This document shows positions 25,003 through 33,052 of a DNA stretch of 64,000 bases, piece by piece. A program made the position numbers and the translations under genes. The stretch is taken from NCBI RefSeq assembly GCF_018389385.1, contig NZ_CP062698.1, positions 3,380,667 to 3,444,666 of the forward strand. Direction: 5' to 3'. The first letter of the stretch is position 1, and the number at the start of each line of letters is the position of its first letter. Source of the DNA: Anthocerotibacter panamensis C109. Lineage in GTDB: Bacteria > Cyanobacteriota > Cyanobacteriia > Gloeobacterales > Anthocerotibacteraceae. The notes beneath the pieces are model-generated. The model saw only the letters and a program-made list of their open reading frames with translations. It ran no database searches and had not been told where the DNA came from.

Positions 25003-27024
25003 ATGGCGACAGCCGCGAAACCTAACCGGCTCATTCACGAGCCATCCCTCTACCTACGCAAGCACGCCTATAACCCGGTGGATTGGTGGCCTTGGTCCGC
25101 CGAGGCGCGGCAGCTAGCCCGAGAATTGGACCGCCCGGTCTTCCTATCGATTGGCTATAGTAGCTGTCACTGGTGCACGGTGATGGAGCACGAAGCCTTC
25201 TGCGACCCGATGATCGCCCAATACCTCAACGACCACTACATCCCCATTAAAGTAGACCGCGAGGAACGCCCGGATATCGACAGTATCTATATGCAGGCGC
25301 TGCAACTGATGCAGGAGCAGGGCGGGTGGCCGCTCAATATTTTTTTGACCCCGGACGATCTGGTGCCTTTTTATGGCGGAACGTATTTTCCGGTAGCGCC
25401 ACGCTATGGGCGACCTGGCTTCTTACAGGTGCTGGAATTTCTCTATACCTATTACAAGCAGGAAAAAACTGAACTCAACGCCCGTCAGACACGCCTGATG
25501 GATACGCTGTCTGCGGTGACCCGTCTGGGTACAGGGCGGAGCCTGGACCGGGAATGGGTGCGTCAAGGGGTCCGCCAAGTGCAGCCTGTCCTAAATCCGA
25601 CAGGACCCAATTTCCCGATGATCCCCTACGCTGACCTCCTGCTGCGGGCGAGCCGTTATCCATGGAGGGAGCAAAAAGATCTGGAGGAAGCCACCCGTGA
25701 CCGGGGGCTGGATCTGGCCTTAGGAGGAATCTTTGACCATGTGGGTGGAGGCTTTCACCGCTACACCGTGGACCATACTTGGACCGTTCCGCACTTTGAG
25801 AAGATGCTCTACGACAACGGACAGATTCTGGAATATCTGGCTGATCTCTGGAGCTGTGGCGTGCGAGAACCGGCTTTTGAGCGGGCGGTAGACCTGACAG
25901 TGCAGTGGCTTGACCGGGAGATGACCGCGCCGCAGGGCTATTTCTATGCGTCGCAGGATGCGGACTCGGAGGGGGAGGAGGGCAAGTGCTACGTTTGGTC
26001 GCTCTTGGAATTGACCCAAGCGCTCGGTTCAGAGGCTGTCGCCCGACTTCAGGAAGTATTTACCCTCTCGGAAGCGGGGAATTTTGCAGCAGGCGAAGCT
26101 GGTGCTGTACGGGGTACCAATGTTTTACAGCGGCGGGCGGGGGGTGTGCTCAGTCCTGAGGTGACCGAGGCTCTAGAAAAACTGTTCCGAATACGTCAAA
26201 AACGGATACCTCCGGCCACAGATACCAAGATGATCCTGGCTTGGAATAGTTTGCAAATCAGCGGGCTGTGTCGGGCAGCGGATGCGTTTGACCGTCCTGA
26301 GTATCGGCAACGGGCGGTTCGTTGCGCGCAGTTTCTCCTCGATCACCAAGGGGTGGACGGGCCGTTGTGCCGCGTGAACTACGATGGCACCCCGATGGTT
26401 GCGGCAACCGCCGAAGACTATGCTCTATGGGTGCGGGCACTGCTGGATCTCTTTGAGGGGACGCAGGATACTTCCTGGCTGTTAGCGGCACAACGGATTC
26501 AAGCTGAGATGGATGAGCGCCTCGGGGACGTAGAGCAAGGGGGATATTTTTCTTCTAGCGCGGCATATACGGGCACGAACGCTCGGGCGGGTGAACTTAT
26601 CCTGCGCGAAAAAGATTATCAAGATAACGCGACGCCCGCAGCCAATGGGACCGCAGCTCAAAACTTGTTGCGTCTGTTTGCGCTGACCGACCGGACGGAC
26701 TATCTTACGCAAGCAGAGCGGACCATCCTAGCTTTTGCCCCGGTCCTGGATCAAGCTCCTCGCGCTTGCCCGAGTCTATTGAGTGCGGTGGATGGCTATT
26801 GGAATCTGAGTCTGGTGCAGACGTTTACCGATACGGGTGCGCCCCTTTTGAAGCGTCTGTTGGCGCAATATCATCCCACGGTGGTCTACAAAGCGATCCT
26901 CCGTCCCGAAGACACCGAGCAGGCAGTAGGTCTGGTCTGTAAAGGCACGACCTGCCTCACGCCCGCGCGTTCGGTGGCTGAATTGGAGGGGCAACTCCAG
27001 GAAGTGACGACGCGTGTAGGCTGA
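25003..27024 (+). CDS. DUF255 / thioredoxin-fold protein (YyaL, SSP411 family)
   Basis: A 673-residue protein. The N-terminal DUF255 thioredoxin-like domain has PSLYLRKHAYNPVDWWPW, SIGYSSCHWCTVMEHEAF (the CHWC pair in the thioredoxin active-site position), KVDREERPDID and QGGWPLNIFLTPD. The rest is an alpha/alpha toroid like glucoamylase/mannosidase folds, with HVGGGFHRYTVDHTW and ASQDADSEGEEGKCYVW. The family is widespread and its function is not settled. I prefer ATG 25003, nine bases after GGAG; other in-frame starts are at 24952 and 24997. Confidence 0.88.
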   Translation: MATAAKPNRLIHEPSLYLRKHAYNPVDWWPWSAEARQLARELDRPVFLSIGYSSCHWCTVMEHEAFCDPMIAQYLNDHYIPIKVDREERPDIDSIYMQALQLMQEQGGWPLNIFLTPDDLVPFYGGTYFPVAPRYGRPGFLQVLEFLYTYYKQEKTELNARQTRLMDTLSAVTRLGTGRSLDREWVRQGVRQVQPVLNPTGPNFPMIPYADLLLRASRYPWREQKDLEEATRDRGLDLALGGIFDHVGGGFHRYTVDHTWTVPHFEKMLYDNGQILEYLADLWSCGVREPAFERAVDLTVQWLDREMTAPQGYFYASQDADSEGEEGKCYVWSLLELTQALGSEAVARLQEVFTLSEAGNFAAGEAGAVRGTNVLQRRAGGVLSPEVTEALEKLFRIRQKRIPPATDTKMILAWNSLQISGLCRAADAFDRPEYRQRAVRCAQFLLDHQGVDGPLCRVNYDGTPMVAATAEDYALWVRALLDLFEGTQDTSWLLAAQRIQAEMDERLGDVEQGGYFSSSAAYTGTNARAGELILREKDYQDNATPAANGTAAQNLLRLFALTDRTDYLTQAERTILAFAPVLDQAPRACPSLLSAVDGYWNLSLVQTFTDTGAPLLKRLLAQYHPTVVYKAILRPEDTEQAVGLVCKGTTCLTPARSVAELEGQLQEVTTRVG

Positions 27025-27095
27025 AGGCTCTGTCGAGGCTGAATTCATTTTCCAGCAATGCCGCTGCTCCCTTTTGGGACCCATGCTGAGCAGTG

Positions 27096-27806
27096 TCAGC
27101 TCTGTTTGCCGTTGCGGTCATTGACGTAACCTTGTTCGAGCGCGAAGCGCACGAGTCCGGCGGTGTTCTTGATGCCGAGTTTTTGCATGAGGTTGGTGCG
27201 GTGGGTGTCAACCGTGCGCGGGCTGATAAAGAGCTTGGTCGCAATCTCTGGGTTGGTATGACCTTGGGCAATCAGGTTAAGGATCTCCAATTCGCGGTTG
27301 GTCAGGTGTACGCCCTGCGGGGGATTGTTGCGCAGGGTGCTCACTTCCTGGGCCTTGGGTACTTTCTCGGTCTGCTGGGCACCTTGAATATATTTCTCAG
27401 CCATCATCTTGAAGACTGGGGCGCTGAAGACCTTACGACCCTGGGCTACAGCGCGGATACCCTCAAGGAGTTCCTGGCGCTCCGCATTCTTGAGCAGATA
27501 ACCATCGGCCCCCACTCCCATGATCTTAAAGAGAAATTCTTCCTGGTCATGCATGGTGAGAATCAAGATCTTCGCCTCGGGGCGGGCAGCCTTAATCGTG
27601 CGCGTGACCTCGATCCCGTCTATTTTGGGCATCGAGATATCCAAAAGGACTACGTCTGGATTATGTTCCTGGAATAACTTGAGTGCCTCTTCCCCATTGG
27701 AAGCTTCCGCGACCAGCGTAATATCGTTTACGGACTGCAACATAATCTGGAGCCCACTGCGGAACAGGGTGTGATCATCAGCGATCAGTACTTTTATGTT
27801 CAACAT
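27096..27806 (-). CDS. NarL/FixJ-type response regulator
   Basis: A 236-residue regulator with an N-terminal receiver domain and C-terminal LuxR-type helix-turn-helix. The acidic pocket is D10-D11 and the phosphorylation site is D56 (VVLLDISMPK); LTMHDQ and LLKNAE give the conserved Thr and Lys. The DNA-binding part is LTNRELEILNLIAQGHTNPE, then IATKLFISPRTVDTHRTNLM. No histidine kinase is nearby, so the partner and targets are unknown. Confidence 0.92.
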   Translation of the reverse strand: MLNIKVLIADDHTLFRSGLQIMLQSVNDITLVAEASNGEEALKLFQEHNPDVVLLDISMPKIDGIEVTRTIKAARPEAKILILTMHDQEEFLFKIMGVGADGYLLKNAERQELLEGIRAVAQGRKVFSAPVFKMMAEKYIQGAQQTEKVPKAQEVSTLRNNPPQGVHLTNRELEILNLIAQGHTNPEIATKLFISPRTVDTHRTNLMQKLGIKNTAGLVRFALEQGYVNDRNGKQS

Positions 27807-28030
27807 GGCCTCATGTTCCGTTGGATGGACTGACGTTGGGGTATTTTTCCTAGGTTAGTCTACGGGCTGTTGTAAAATACCCCGTGAATTCCCTAAGTAC
27901 ATTTACTGCACTTAAATTCTATTTTGCTTTGTCCTCAACCATCCTCTATCTCTAGGTAGACAGGAGGAGACAGGGAGCTATTCTAGGGGAGACAATCGGC
28001 ATAGGCCACGTTTTGTTGAGGCCCTGATCT

Positions 28031-28738
28031 ATGGTTCCTGTACGCGATGACAACCCGACCTACACGGTTCCCTGGGTCACCTATGCGCTTATTCTGGCAA
28101 ATAGCGCTGTGTTTTTCTATGAACTCAGTCTAGGGAGGCAGTTGGATGACTTCTTTCGCCACTACAGTGTCATCCCCGCGCAGATTGCCCCGGCCTTGGG
28201 GGCGGTCCTCGCCGGTCAACTGACTGAGCTGCCCCGGTTGACGCCCTTGGTCACCGCGATGTTTTTACACGCTGGGTTTTTGCACGTCGCAGGGAATATG
28301 CTCTATTTGTGGATTTTTGGGGACAACGTCGAAGACCGCATGGGGCATCTGGGGTTTCTCGTCTTCTATCTGCTTTGCGGAATAGGAGCGTCTTTGATCC
28401 AGCTTTTTTTTAATGCCGCTTCTCAACTACCGAACTTAGGGGCAAGCGGAGCCATTGCCGGGGTCCTGGGAGCCTATGTCATACAGTTTCCTCGGGCACA
28501 GGTCCGGGCGGTCTTTCCCTTGGGTTTCTTCTTTATTCCTTTTAATATTTCGGCTTTCTGGTTTTTGGGCTGGTGGTTTGTGCAGCAGTCTCTGTATGGT
28601 GTGGCGGGCTTGGGGACGCGCACGGCGGTCGGGGTGGAACAAGGCGGGGTCGCCTATTGGGCACATGCTGGGGGCTTTGCCTTGGGGGCGGTGCTGGTCT
28701 TCTTATTCGTGCGCAATCCCAGACAGCGCTATTTCTAA
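28031..28738 (+). CDS. Rhomboid family intramembrane serine protease
   Basis: A 235-residue membrane protein starting with the common MVPVRDDNPT segment. Catalytic Ser139 is in GASGAIAGVLGA and His212 in YWAHAGGFALGA; the oxyanion-side block is HAGFLHVAGNMLYLWIFGDN (80-99). Rhomboids cut membrane helices of substrate proteins; the substrate here is unknown. Its stop overlaps the stop of the convergent GNAT gene. Confidence 0.9.
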   Translation: MVPVRDDNPTYTVPWVTYALILANSAVFFYELSLGRQLDDFFRHYSVIPAQIAPALGAVLAGQLTELPRLTPLVTAMFLHAGFLHVAGNMLYLWIFGDNVEDRMGHLGFLVFYLLCGIGASLIQLFFNAASQLPNLGASGAIAGVLGAYVIQFPRAQVRAVFPLGFFFIPFNISAFWFLGWWFVQQSLYGVAGLGTRTAVGVEQGGVAYWAHAGGFALGAVLVFLFVRNPRQRYF

Positions 28739-29190
28739 GGCAGAGATTTACGCATCAGATAAGCCTGTGTGGTGAAACCGAGTTTTTGGTAGAGGGCCTG
28801 TGCTGCTCTATGCTCCACCAGAACCTGGAGGTGGATCTGGGTATATCCTCGGGCGTAACTCCACTGAATAGCCGTCTGGAGTAGGTAGGTAGCCAACCCC
28901 CGGCGGCGGTGGTCGGGGTGGACATAGACCAAAAAGACATAGGCTGCCGGACTGCCCGTCGTCTGGTCGATGGATGGCCCTAGCCAAAGACAGGCTACCG
29001 CCCCTGAAGGATGTTCAAGGAGCCACAGGGGGGTCCGCTCAGGCTGATAAAATTGCTCGACGGTCTGGTCTAGGTGGTCTAGCGGGTTGCCGGGATTCAG
29101 CTCCCTATAGGCGCGCTGCAAAAACTTGAGCAGTAGACCCCCTTGCCAGGAACGAGAACGTGTGAGCCGGTACGGATCAAGCAGGGTCAA
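28735..29190 (-). CDS. GNAT family N-acetyltransferase
   Basis: A 151-residue acetyltransferase. The acetyl-CoA-binding motif A is FLVYVHPDHRRRGLATYLLQ, followed by QIHLQVLVEHRAAQALYQKL and GF, the usual C-terminal signature. Its start is a TTG at 29190 that overlaps the stop of the small membrane protein gene upstream (TTGA). It is the last gene of the ftrV operon; the substrate is unknown. Confidence 0.85.
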   Translation of the reverse strand: MTLLDPYRLTRSRSWQGGLLLKFLQRAYRELNPGNPLDHLDQTVEQFYQPERTPLWLLEHPSGAVACLWLGPSIDQTTGSPAAYVFLVYVHPDHRRRGLATYLLQTAIQWSYARGYTQIHLQVLVEHRAAQALYQKLGFTTQAYLMRKSLP

Positions 29191-29327
29191 GGCGGGCTAC
29201 TGACGGGAGCTTTGAGTTCCCGAGGCGGTCCTTTGAGTTCTGCCGGGAGAAACGCCCGCGAAGAGATGAGCGCCAAGGCAAAAAGGAAAACCAAGGTGAT
29301 CGCAAAGAAAATAAGATTCCCCTTCAT
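29187..29327 (-). CDS. 46-residue single-span membrane protein in the ftrV operon
   Basis: A short gene found by reading between ftrV and the GNAT gene. It begins MKGNLIFFAITLVFLFALAL, one membrane helix (about 4-22), and continues ISSRAFLPAELKGPPRELKA with a proline-rich soluble tail. Its ATG overlaps the ftrV stop (ATGA, 29324-29327) and its stop overlaps the TTG of the GNAT gene (TTGA, 29187-29190); GGAGG precedes it. The exact fit between two overlaps argues strongly for a translated gene. It resembles small photosynthetic or NDH subunits only in size; I cannot name it. Confidence 0.65.
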   Translation of the reverse strand: MKGNLIFFAITLVFLFALALISSRAFLPAELKGPPRELKAPVSSPP

Positions 29328-29545
29328 AGGGCCTCCAATTCCTCTTCCGCTAAGTGAGCTTTAAAGCGGCCATTGAACTTCACGCGATAGGGAAAGTTAG
29401 CACTCACCGGGCGTCCTTTCCAGTCTGTAATCTTATGCTCAACCTCACCCTCAAACCCCTGAATATCGAAGGCTTGATTGCGGTGCTCGGGGTGGGTATA
29501 TACAATCACTGGTTTTCTTACCCGCACACGGTCACCCACGTCCAT
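29324..29545 (-). CDS. ftrV: Ferredoxin-thioredoxin reductase, variable chain
   Basis: The 73-residue alpha subunit of ferredoxin:thioredoxin reductase. It has the SH3-like barrel and the family signature MDVGDRVRVRKP, YTHPEHRNQAFDIQGFEGEV and RPVSANFPYRVKF, then FKAHLAEEELE. It caps the catalytic Fe-S subunit FtrC (not in this window), and together they reduce thioredoxin in the light. AGAGGAGG stands before the ATG. It is tightly packed in a four-gene minus-strand run. Confidence 0.95.
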   Translation of the reverse strand: MDVGDRVRVRKPVIVYTHPEHRNQAFDIQGFEGEVEHKITDWKGRPVSANFPYRVKFNGRFKAHLAEEELEAL

Positions 29546-29725
29546 TCAGCCTCCTCTCAACTGCTCATTGACCTCAGTGTAGGGCAGCTTTGAGCTGCGT
29601 GCTTGCGTCCATCGAAAAAACAGACGCGCCGTCTCGGTTGGGTGCACAGACCGTTTGCACAGCACCTCCTCCACCTCTTCTAGGCGGAATAGGTCCTGAG
29701 GTTGAGGAGGCATGGGGTGCAACAT
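29546..29725 (-). CDS. Possible 59-residue protein upstream of ftrV
   Basis: Open frame starting MLHPMPPQPQDLFRLEEVEE, then VLCKRSVHPTETARLFFRWT and ending NEQLRGG. Its stop directly abuts the ftrV ATG, and the ribosome site of ftrV lies within its last codons. The middle looks like a short helical segment. There is no clear ribosome site of its own, and a longer version would run into dps. I do not recognise the family; it may be a real small gene or just the leader of ftrV. Confidence 0.4.
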   Translation of the reverse strand: MLHPMPPQPQDLFRLEEVEEVLCKRSVHPTETARLFFRWTQARSSKLPYTEVNEQLRGG

Positions 29726-29788
29726 GCCAACAATTAAAGGGTAGAGAGAACACCTCAGGAAGGTTACTTCCAAAGGCAATCGGTTATT

Positions 29789-30382
29789 ATGCAGGTCCAA
29801 GAAAAAAGCGGCGGCATCAAGTTTGCTGGGATAAGCCAACCGATTTTGCACCAACGCGGCCCCGAGATTCAGCCCTACGGCACATTGCGGGATATCCCTA
29901 TCGCCCTAGATCAAGAGGTGCGTGCAGAGACATGTAGCCTGCTCAACCAAGTTCTGGCTGACACCATCACGCTGTATAGTCTGTACAAGAAGCACCATTG
30001 GCTAGTCCGGGGTCAAACCTTCTATCAGTTGCACCTGTTGTTGGACAAGCACGCCGACGAGCAAAGAGCACTGATTGACGAGTTGGGCGAACGGGTTCAG
30101 AAATTGGGCGGGATCGCCATCGCCGATCCGCGCCATGTATCTGAAGTAACCCGCATCGAACGCCCGCCCAATGGAGCCGAAGAAGTCCCTGTGATGCTAT
30201 CGCGACTCCTGGAAGCCCATGAAGTTACCATCCGTGAAGTCCGCGAAGGGATTAAAAAAACCAACCAGAACAGCGATATAGGCACCAACGACCTATTGAC
30301 CAGCCAAGTGCTCCTCATCAATGAGACGCAGGTCTGGTACCTCGCTGAACACCTCGTCGATACCCCCCTTGTGCGCAGTTAA
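29789..30382 (+). CDS. dps: Dps-family ferritin-like DNA protection protein
   Basis: A 197-residue member of the ferritin superfamily. The four-helix Dps core has the ferroxidase region KKHHWLVRGQTFYQLHLLLD, then KHADEQRALIDELGERVQKL, with the metal-binding His, Asp and Glu of the intersubunit site. An N-terminal extension of about 40 residues is present. Dps proteins oxidise and store iron with peroxide and protect DNA in the nucleoid. It is divergent from the ftrV operon. Confidence 0.9.
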   Translation: MQVQEKSGGIKFAGISQPILHQRGPEIQPYGTLRDIPIALDQEVRAETCSLLNQVLADTITLYSLYKKHHWLVRGQTFYQLHLLLDKHADEQRALIDELGERVQKLGGIAIADPRHVSEVTRIERPPNGAEEVPVMLSRLLEAHEVTIREVREGIKKTNQNSDIGTNDLLTSQVLLINETQVWYLAEHLVDTPLVRS

Positions 30383-30394
30383 GTCGTCTGTTGT

Positions 30395-30425
30395 GCCCCA
30401 CGCTCGGCGCGGGGCTAAAAATTTA
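30395..30425 (+). terminator. Hairpin between dps and the pilin operon
   Basis: Stem GCCCC-A-CGC with GCG-C-GGGGC (one mismatch, loop TCG) followed by a short A/T stretch. It lies 13 bases after the dps stop, between convergent genes, and probably acts as a terminator. Confidence 0.5.
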
Positions 30426-31178
30426 AGGCGTCTCTGGGACTACAGGAGGAGTTGTTGCTGTTGCCGCTTCAGGCAGAGGGTCTGGAGTGAACGTATTTTT
30501 GGCATAGACATAGACCTCTCGCCCAAAAGGCCGACAGCGGGAACTAGAACCCTCCGTGCACCGCTCTGCCTCCCCCTTGAAATCTGAAGGCCGTAACCCA
30601 TTCACCATCAAAAGTCCCCCCTGTGCATCCTGCGCCGGGACAAAAACCAGCCCGCTCAACTCTGGGTCTTTTTCATTGAAGGGCTGTAGGTAAGCGGTGA
30701 CCAAATTGAGCGAATCGGGGTCTACTGCCGTCTCCGGTGCCCCGTCCACTATGGGCGGGTTTTGAGGGTCATCAAAGGGCGGCGATTCCCAGCGATAGAG
30801 CCCTGACCGGAGTGCCCCATAGCGCGTCTTGAAGTTGGGGTCGTCATAGGGAAAACCCTCGGGCAACAGACCCAGACAGTAAAGGACCAAGACATACTGA
30901 TTGCCCTGCGGCAAGACAAGCGCGAGTTGCACCGGACCCGGAAGCCCCGCCACAGCCTCAAAATCACGGACTGCGGGCAAGCGCACGGCCTGCTCAAGCT
31001 CCGAGCGGACCGTGCGTTGTGTAAATTCCACCTCCGCCTGAAGCCGTTGGCTGGCCCTTTCTTCACTGGCACGACTGGAGAAGACCACCAGCCCGCCCAC
31101 GAGCGCCAACACAATGACCGACGACAGCACCGCCGACAGGAGCAGCTCGACCAGCGTAAAGCCCTCAGCCCTTCTCAT
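30423..31178 (-). CDS. Minor pilin / pseudopilin (prepilin N-methylation site)
   Basis: A 251-residue protein with a type IV prepilin leader MRRAEG, followed by FTLVELLLSAVLSSVIVLAL; cleavage is expected between G and F, with Glu at +5. The globular part has two cysteines late (ERCTEGSSSRCRPFG). It resembles minor pilins of the PilW/HpsC type in cyanobacteria. I use the ATG at 31178, which puts the leader at the N-terminus; a longer frame to 31220 would not. It is the last of three overlapping pilin genes. Confidence 0.82.
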   Translation of the reverse strand: MRRAEGFTLVELLLSAVLSSVIVLALVGGLVVFSSRASEERASQRLQAEVEFTQRTVRSELEQAVRLPAVRDFEAVAGLPGPVQLALVLPQGNQYVLVLYCLGLLPEGFPYDDPNFKTRYGALRSGLYRWESPPFDDPQNPPIVDGAPETAVDPDSLNLVTAYLQPFNEKDPELSGLVFVPAQDAQGGLLMVNGLRPSDFKGEAERCTEGSSSRCRPFGREVYVYAKNTFTPDPLPEAATATTPPVVPETP

Positions 31179-31707
31179 CAGTTTTCTCAACAGGGCGTTG
31201 TAGGGTCCAGGTGGTACCACTCAGGCTAGCTAAATAGATCTCATAGGGCAAAAAAGTGTAGGGACGATAGCCCAAGACCACCCGAGCGAGCACATCTGCG
31301 CCATCGACCACCCGCCCTTGATAGTCAAAGGCCACCTCGTCATCCAGGACGGGCTCCCCATTTTGGTCGCGGCTACGGGAATCGACAAAGTTCGTATCCA
31401 TCAAATACACGCCATCTGGCAGCGCAGGTAGCGCGATGCGCTCTTTTTCTTGGCAGACTCCTTCGGGGGCCGTACACAGCCAGTAGCGGTTCGCTTGCAG
31501 GTCAAAGATCAGGTGAACCGTATCCGCCCGACTCACCGCCAAATCCTGCGCCTGCCGAAAGGCATCTTCGATGAGGGCTGCCCCCTGACTAAAATCCTGT
31601 TTGGCTTTGAGTGGGGCGAGGTTGGGTAGGGTGAAGGCGGCGAGGATACCCAGGACGACGACCGTGACTAACAGTTCGATCAAAGTGAACCCGACAGCGG
31701 CTTTCAA
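31165..31707 (-). CDS. Minor pilin / GspH-FimT-like pseudopilin
   Basis: A 180-residue prepilin starting MKAAVG, then FTLIELLVTVVVLGILAAFT, so with a short basic leader and Glu at +5. The following region (LIEDAFRQAQDLAVSRADTV, HLIFD) matches GspH/FimT-type pseudopilins. It overlaps the next pilin gene by 14 bases and the preceding one by four (ATGA), so the three are co-translated. Confidence 0.84.
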   Translation of the reverse strand: MKAAVGFTLIELLVTVVVLGILAAFTLPNLAPLKAKQDFSQGAALIEDAFRQAQDLAVSRADTVHLIFDLQANRYWLCTAPEGVCQEKERIALPALPDGVYLMDTNFVDSRSRDQNGEPVLDDEVAFDYQGRVVDGADVLARVVLGYRPYTFLPYEIYLASLSGTTWTLQRPVEKTDEKG

Positions 31708-32339
31708 AGAGGCACCTCGGGGCGGCTTAGATCGGCGACCAGGACGACCAAAGGCTGGCTGAGGGACTGTTCGTTGGCGGCCTGACTGCTGCCATAGACC
31801 AGAGGACGCAGCGCCCGCACAGGCGTTTCCTGGAGTTCCTCGACCGCCACATCCCGGTCAAAAATACGCACCACCACCCGGCGCAGTTCGCCCTTGGGGA
31901 CGCCCGGAGCCTGTCCAGCAAAGACTTGGGCTAAATAATCCGCCTGCCCATCGCCATTGGTGTCTACGGGAATGACCCGCAGTTGTTCGGGGATTTGTTT
32001 GGCATTGGGGGGGATGGCGCTCGGGTCGGTGAGGGCTTCAAAAGTTGGGCCGTTGTTGGTCTCGGGCACTGTGTCAAAATACTCGTCGCTCCAGGCAAAG
32101 ACCAGCGCCTGCCGGTCAAAGTAGGCTTCGCCTTTTTCGTCGTACTGTTGCCAGAATTCGCGGATCTCATTGATCTCGGAGCGGGCGAGTTGGGTGGCCT
32201 CATAGATGTGGGCGCTCTGGAGGCGCTTGACGGCGGACACGGCAAAAAAACTAGCCAGACTGGACAGCAACAGCGAGGCAATCACCGCCGAAACCAATAC
32301 CTCAATCAGGGTCAATCCCTGGGCCGTGCGTCGGGCCAT
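31704..32339 (-). CDS. Minor pilin / PilV-HpsB-like pseudopilin
   Basis: A 211-residue prepilin with leader MARRTAQG, then LTLIEVLVSAVIASLLLSSL. It is the first of three overlapping pilin genes. The soluble part contains DTNGDGQADYLAQVFAG, a possible Ca-binding-like loop (DTNGDGQAD). The set of three minor pilins without a major pilin resembles the hps clusters for hormogonium polysaccharide secretion and the minor-pilin sets of type IV pili; which it serves cannot be said. The start at ATG 32339 is preferred over 32372. Confidence 0.82.
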   Translation of the reverse strand: MARRTAQGLTLIEVLVSAVIASLLLSSLASFFAVSAVKRLQSAHIYEATQLARSEINEIREFWQQYDEKGEAYFDRQALVFAWSDEYFDTVPETNNGPTFEALTDPSAIPPNAKQIPEQLRVIPVDTNGDGQADYLAQVFAGQAPGVPKGELRRVVVRIFDRDVAVEELQETPVRALRPLVYGSSQAANEQSLSQPLVVLVADLSRPEVPL

Positions 32340-32419
32340 CCTATCGTCTGCTCCTGGTGCAACCGAAAACACGCTAGCATACCCCGAGGGCGGGCGCAGG
32401 TATCGAGTAAGAGGTAGCG

Positions 32420-32875
32420 ATGATAACAGGCATCAACCACATCACCCTCGCCACCGCTGATCTAGAACGCGCCTTTGATTTTTATGTCAATACGCTTGGC
32501 TGTCGCCCGGTGGCCCGGTGGTGGCGGGGGGCCTATCTGCTGGCTGGCAATCTCTGGCTGTGTCTGACCCTCGAACCCCTGGCACAGGACAGCACGTACA
32601 CCCATCTCGCCTTCAATGTTGAGGCTGAAGATTACGAAGCGTTCAGCCAGACGCTATTAGCAGGCGGGGTGAAGCAGTGGAAAACCAATTCGAGTGAGGG
32701 CGCGTCGCTATATTTCCTGGACCCGGATGGGCATAAGCTCGAACTTCACGTGGGCAATCTCCAGACCCGGATCGAGCAAACCAAGGCCCATCCCTACGAA
32801 GACATGGTTTTCTTTGATAACCCAAGTTGGGAGAGCAACGGTCCAGGTTGGGAGAGCAACAATAGAGACTGGTAA
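32420..32875 (+). CDS. FosA-like glyoxalase-fold metalloenzyme
   Basis: A 151-residue vicinal-oxygen-chelate protein most like FosA, which adds glutathione to fosfomycin. Metal ligands are H7 (INHITLA), H62 (YTHLAF) and E108 (KLELHVG); GAYLLAGNLWLCL and FLDPDGHKLELHVG are family blocks. Whether it acts on fosfomycin or another epoxide is unknown. The last 20 residues are an extension encoded by a 21-base direct repeat (32824-32839 and 32845-32860), giving SWESNGPGWESNNRDW. It stands alone, divergent from the pilin operon. Confidence 0.82.
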   Translation: MITGINHITLATADLERAFDFYVNTLGCRPVARWWRGAYLLAGNLWLCLTLEPLAQDSTYTHLAFNVEAEDYEAFSQTLLAGGVKQWKTNSSEGASLYFLDPDGHKLELHVGNLQTRIEQTKAHPYEDMVFFDNPSWESNGPGWESNNRDW

Positions 32876-32956
32876 GGCAAAAAATGAGGTTAGACAGATA
32901 TTCTTACGGTTGTTGCTCCTCCCACAGAGCATTGGGAGGGCGAGAGCATCTCACTT

Positions 32957-33040
32957 TTGCAAAAGCCCCACGCTTCGCGGCGGCTAGCGCCCTCACCCCC
33001 GGCCCCTCGCCCACAGGGCGGGGTGAGGGGGGTTTTTGCA
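32957..33040. repeat. GC-rich imperfect palindrome, REP-like
   Basis: An outer inverted repeat GCAAAAGCCCC / GGGGGTTTTTGC encloses an inner one, CCCTCACCCC near 32989 and GGGGTGAGGGG near 33020. It lies between convergent genes and probably folds into a long hairpin. Similar C-rich/G-rich palindromes are common interspersed repeats in bacteria; it may also end transcription of the FosA-like gene. Confidence 0.55.
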
Positions 33041-33052
33041 AAGGCGGGCAAC

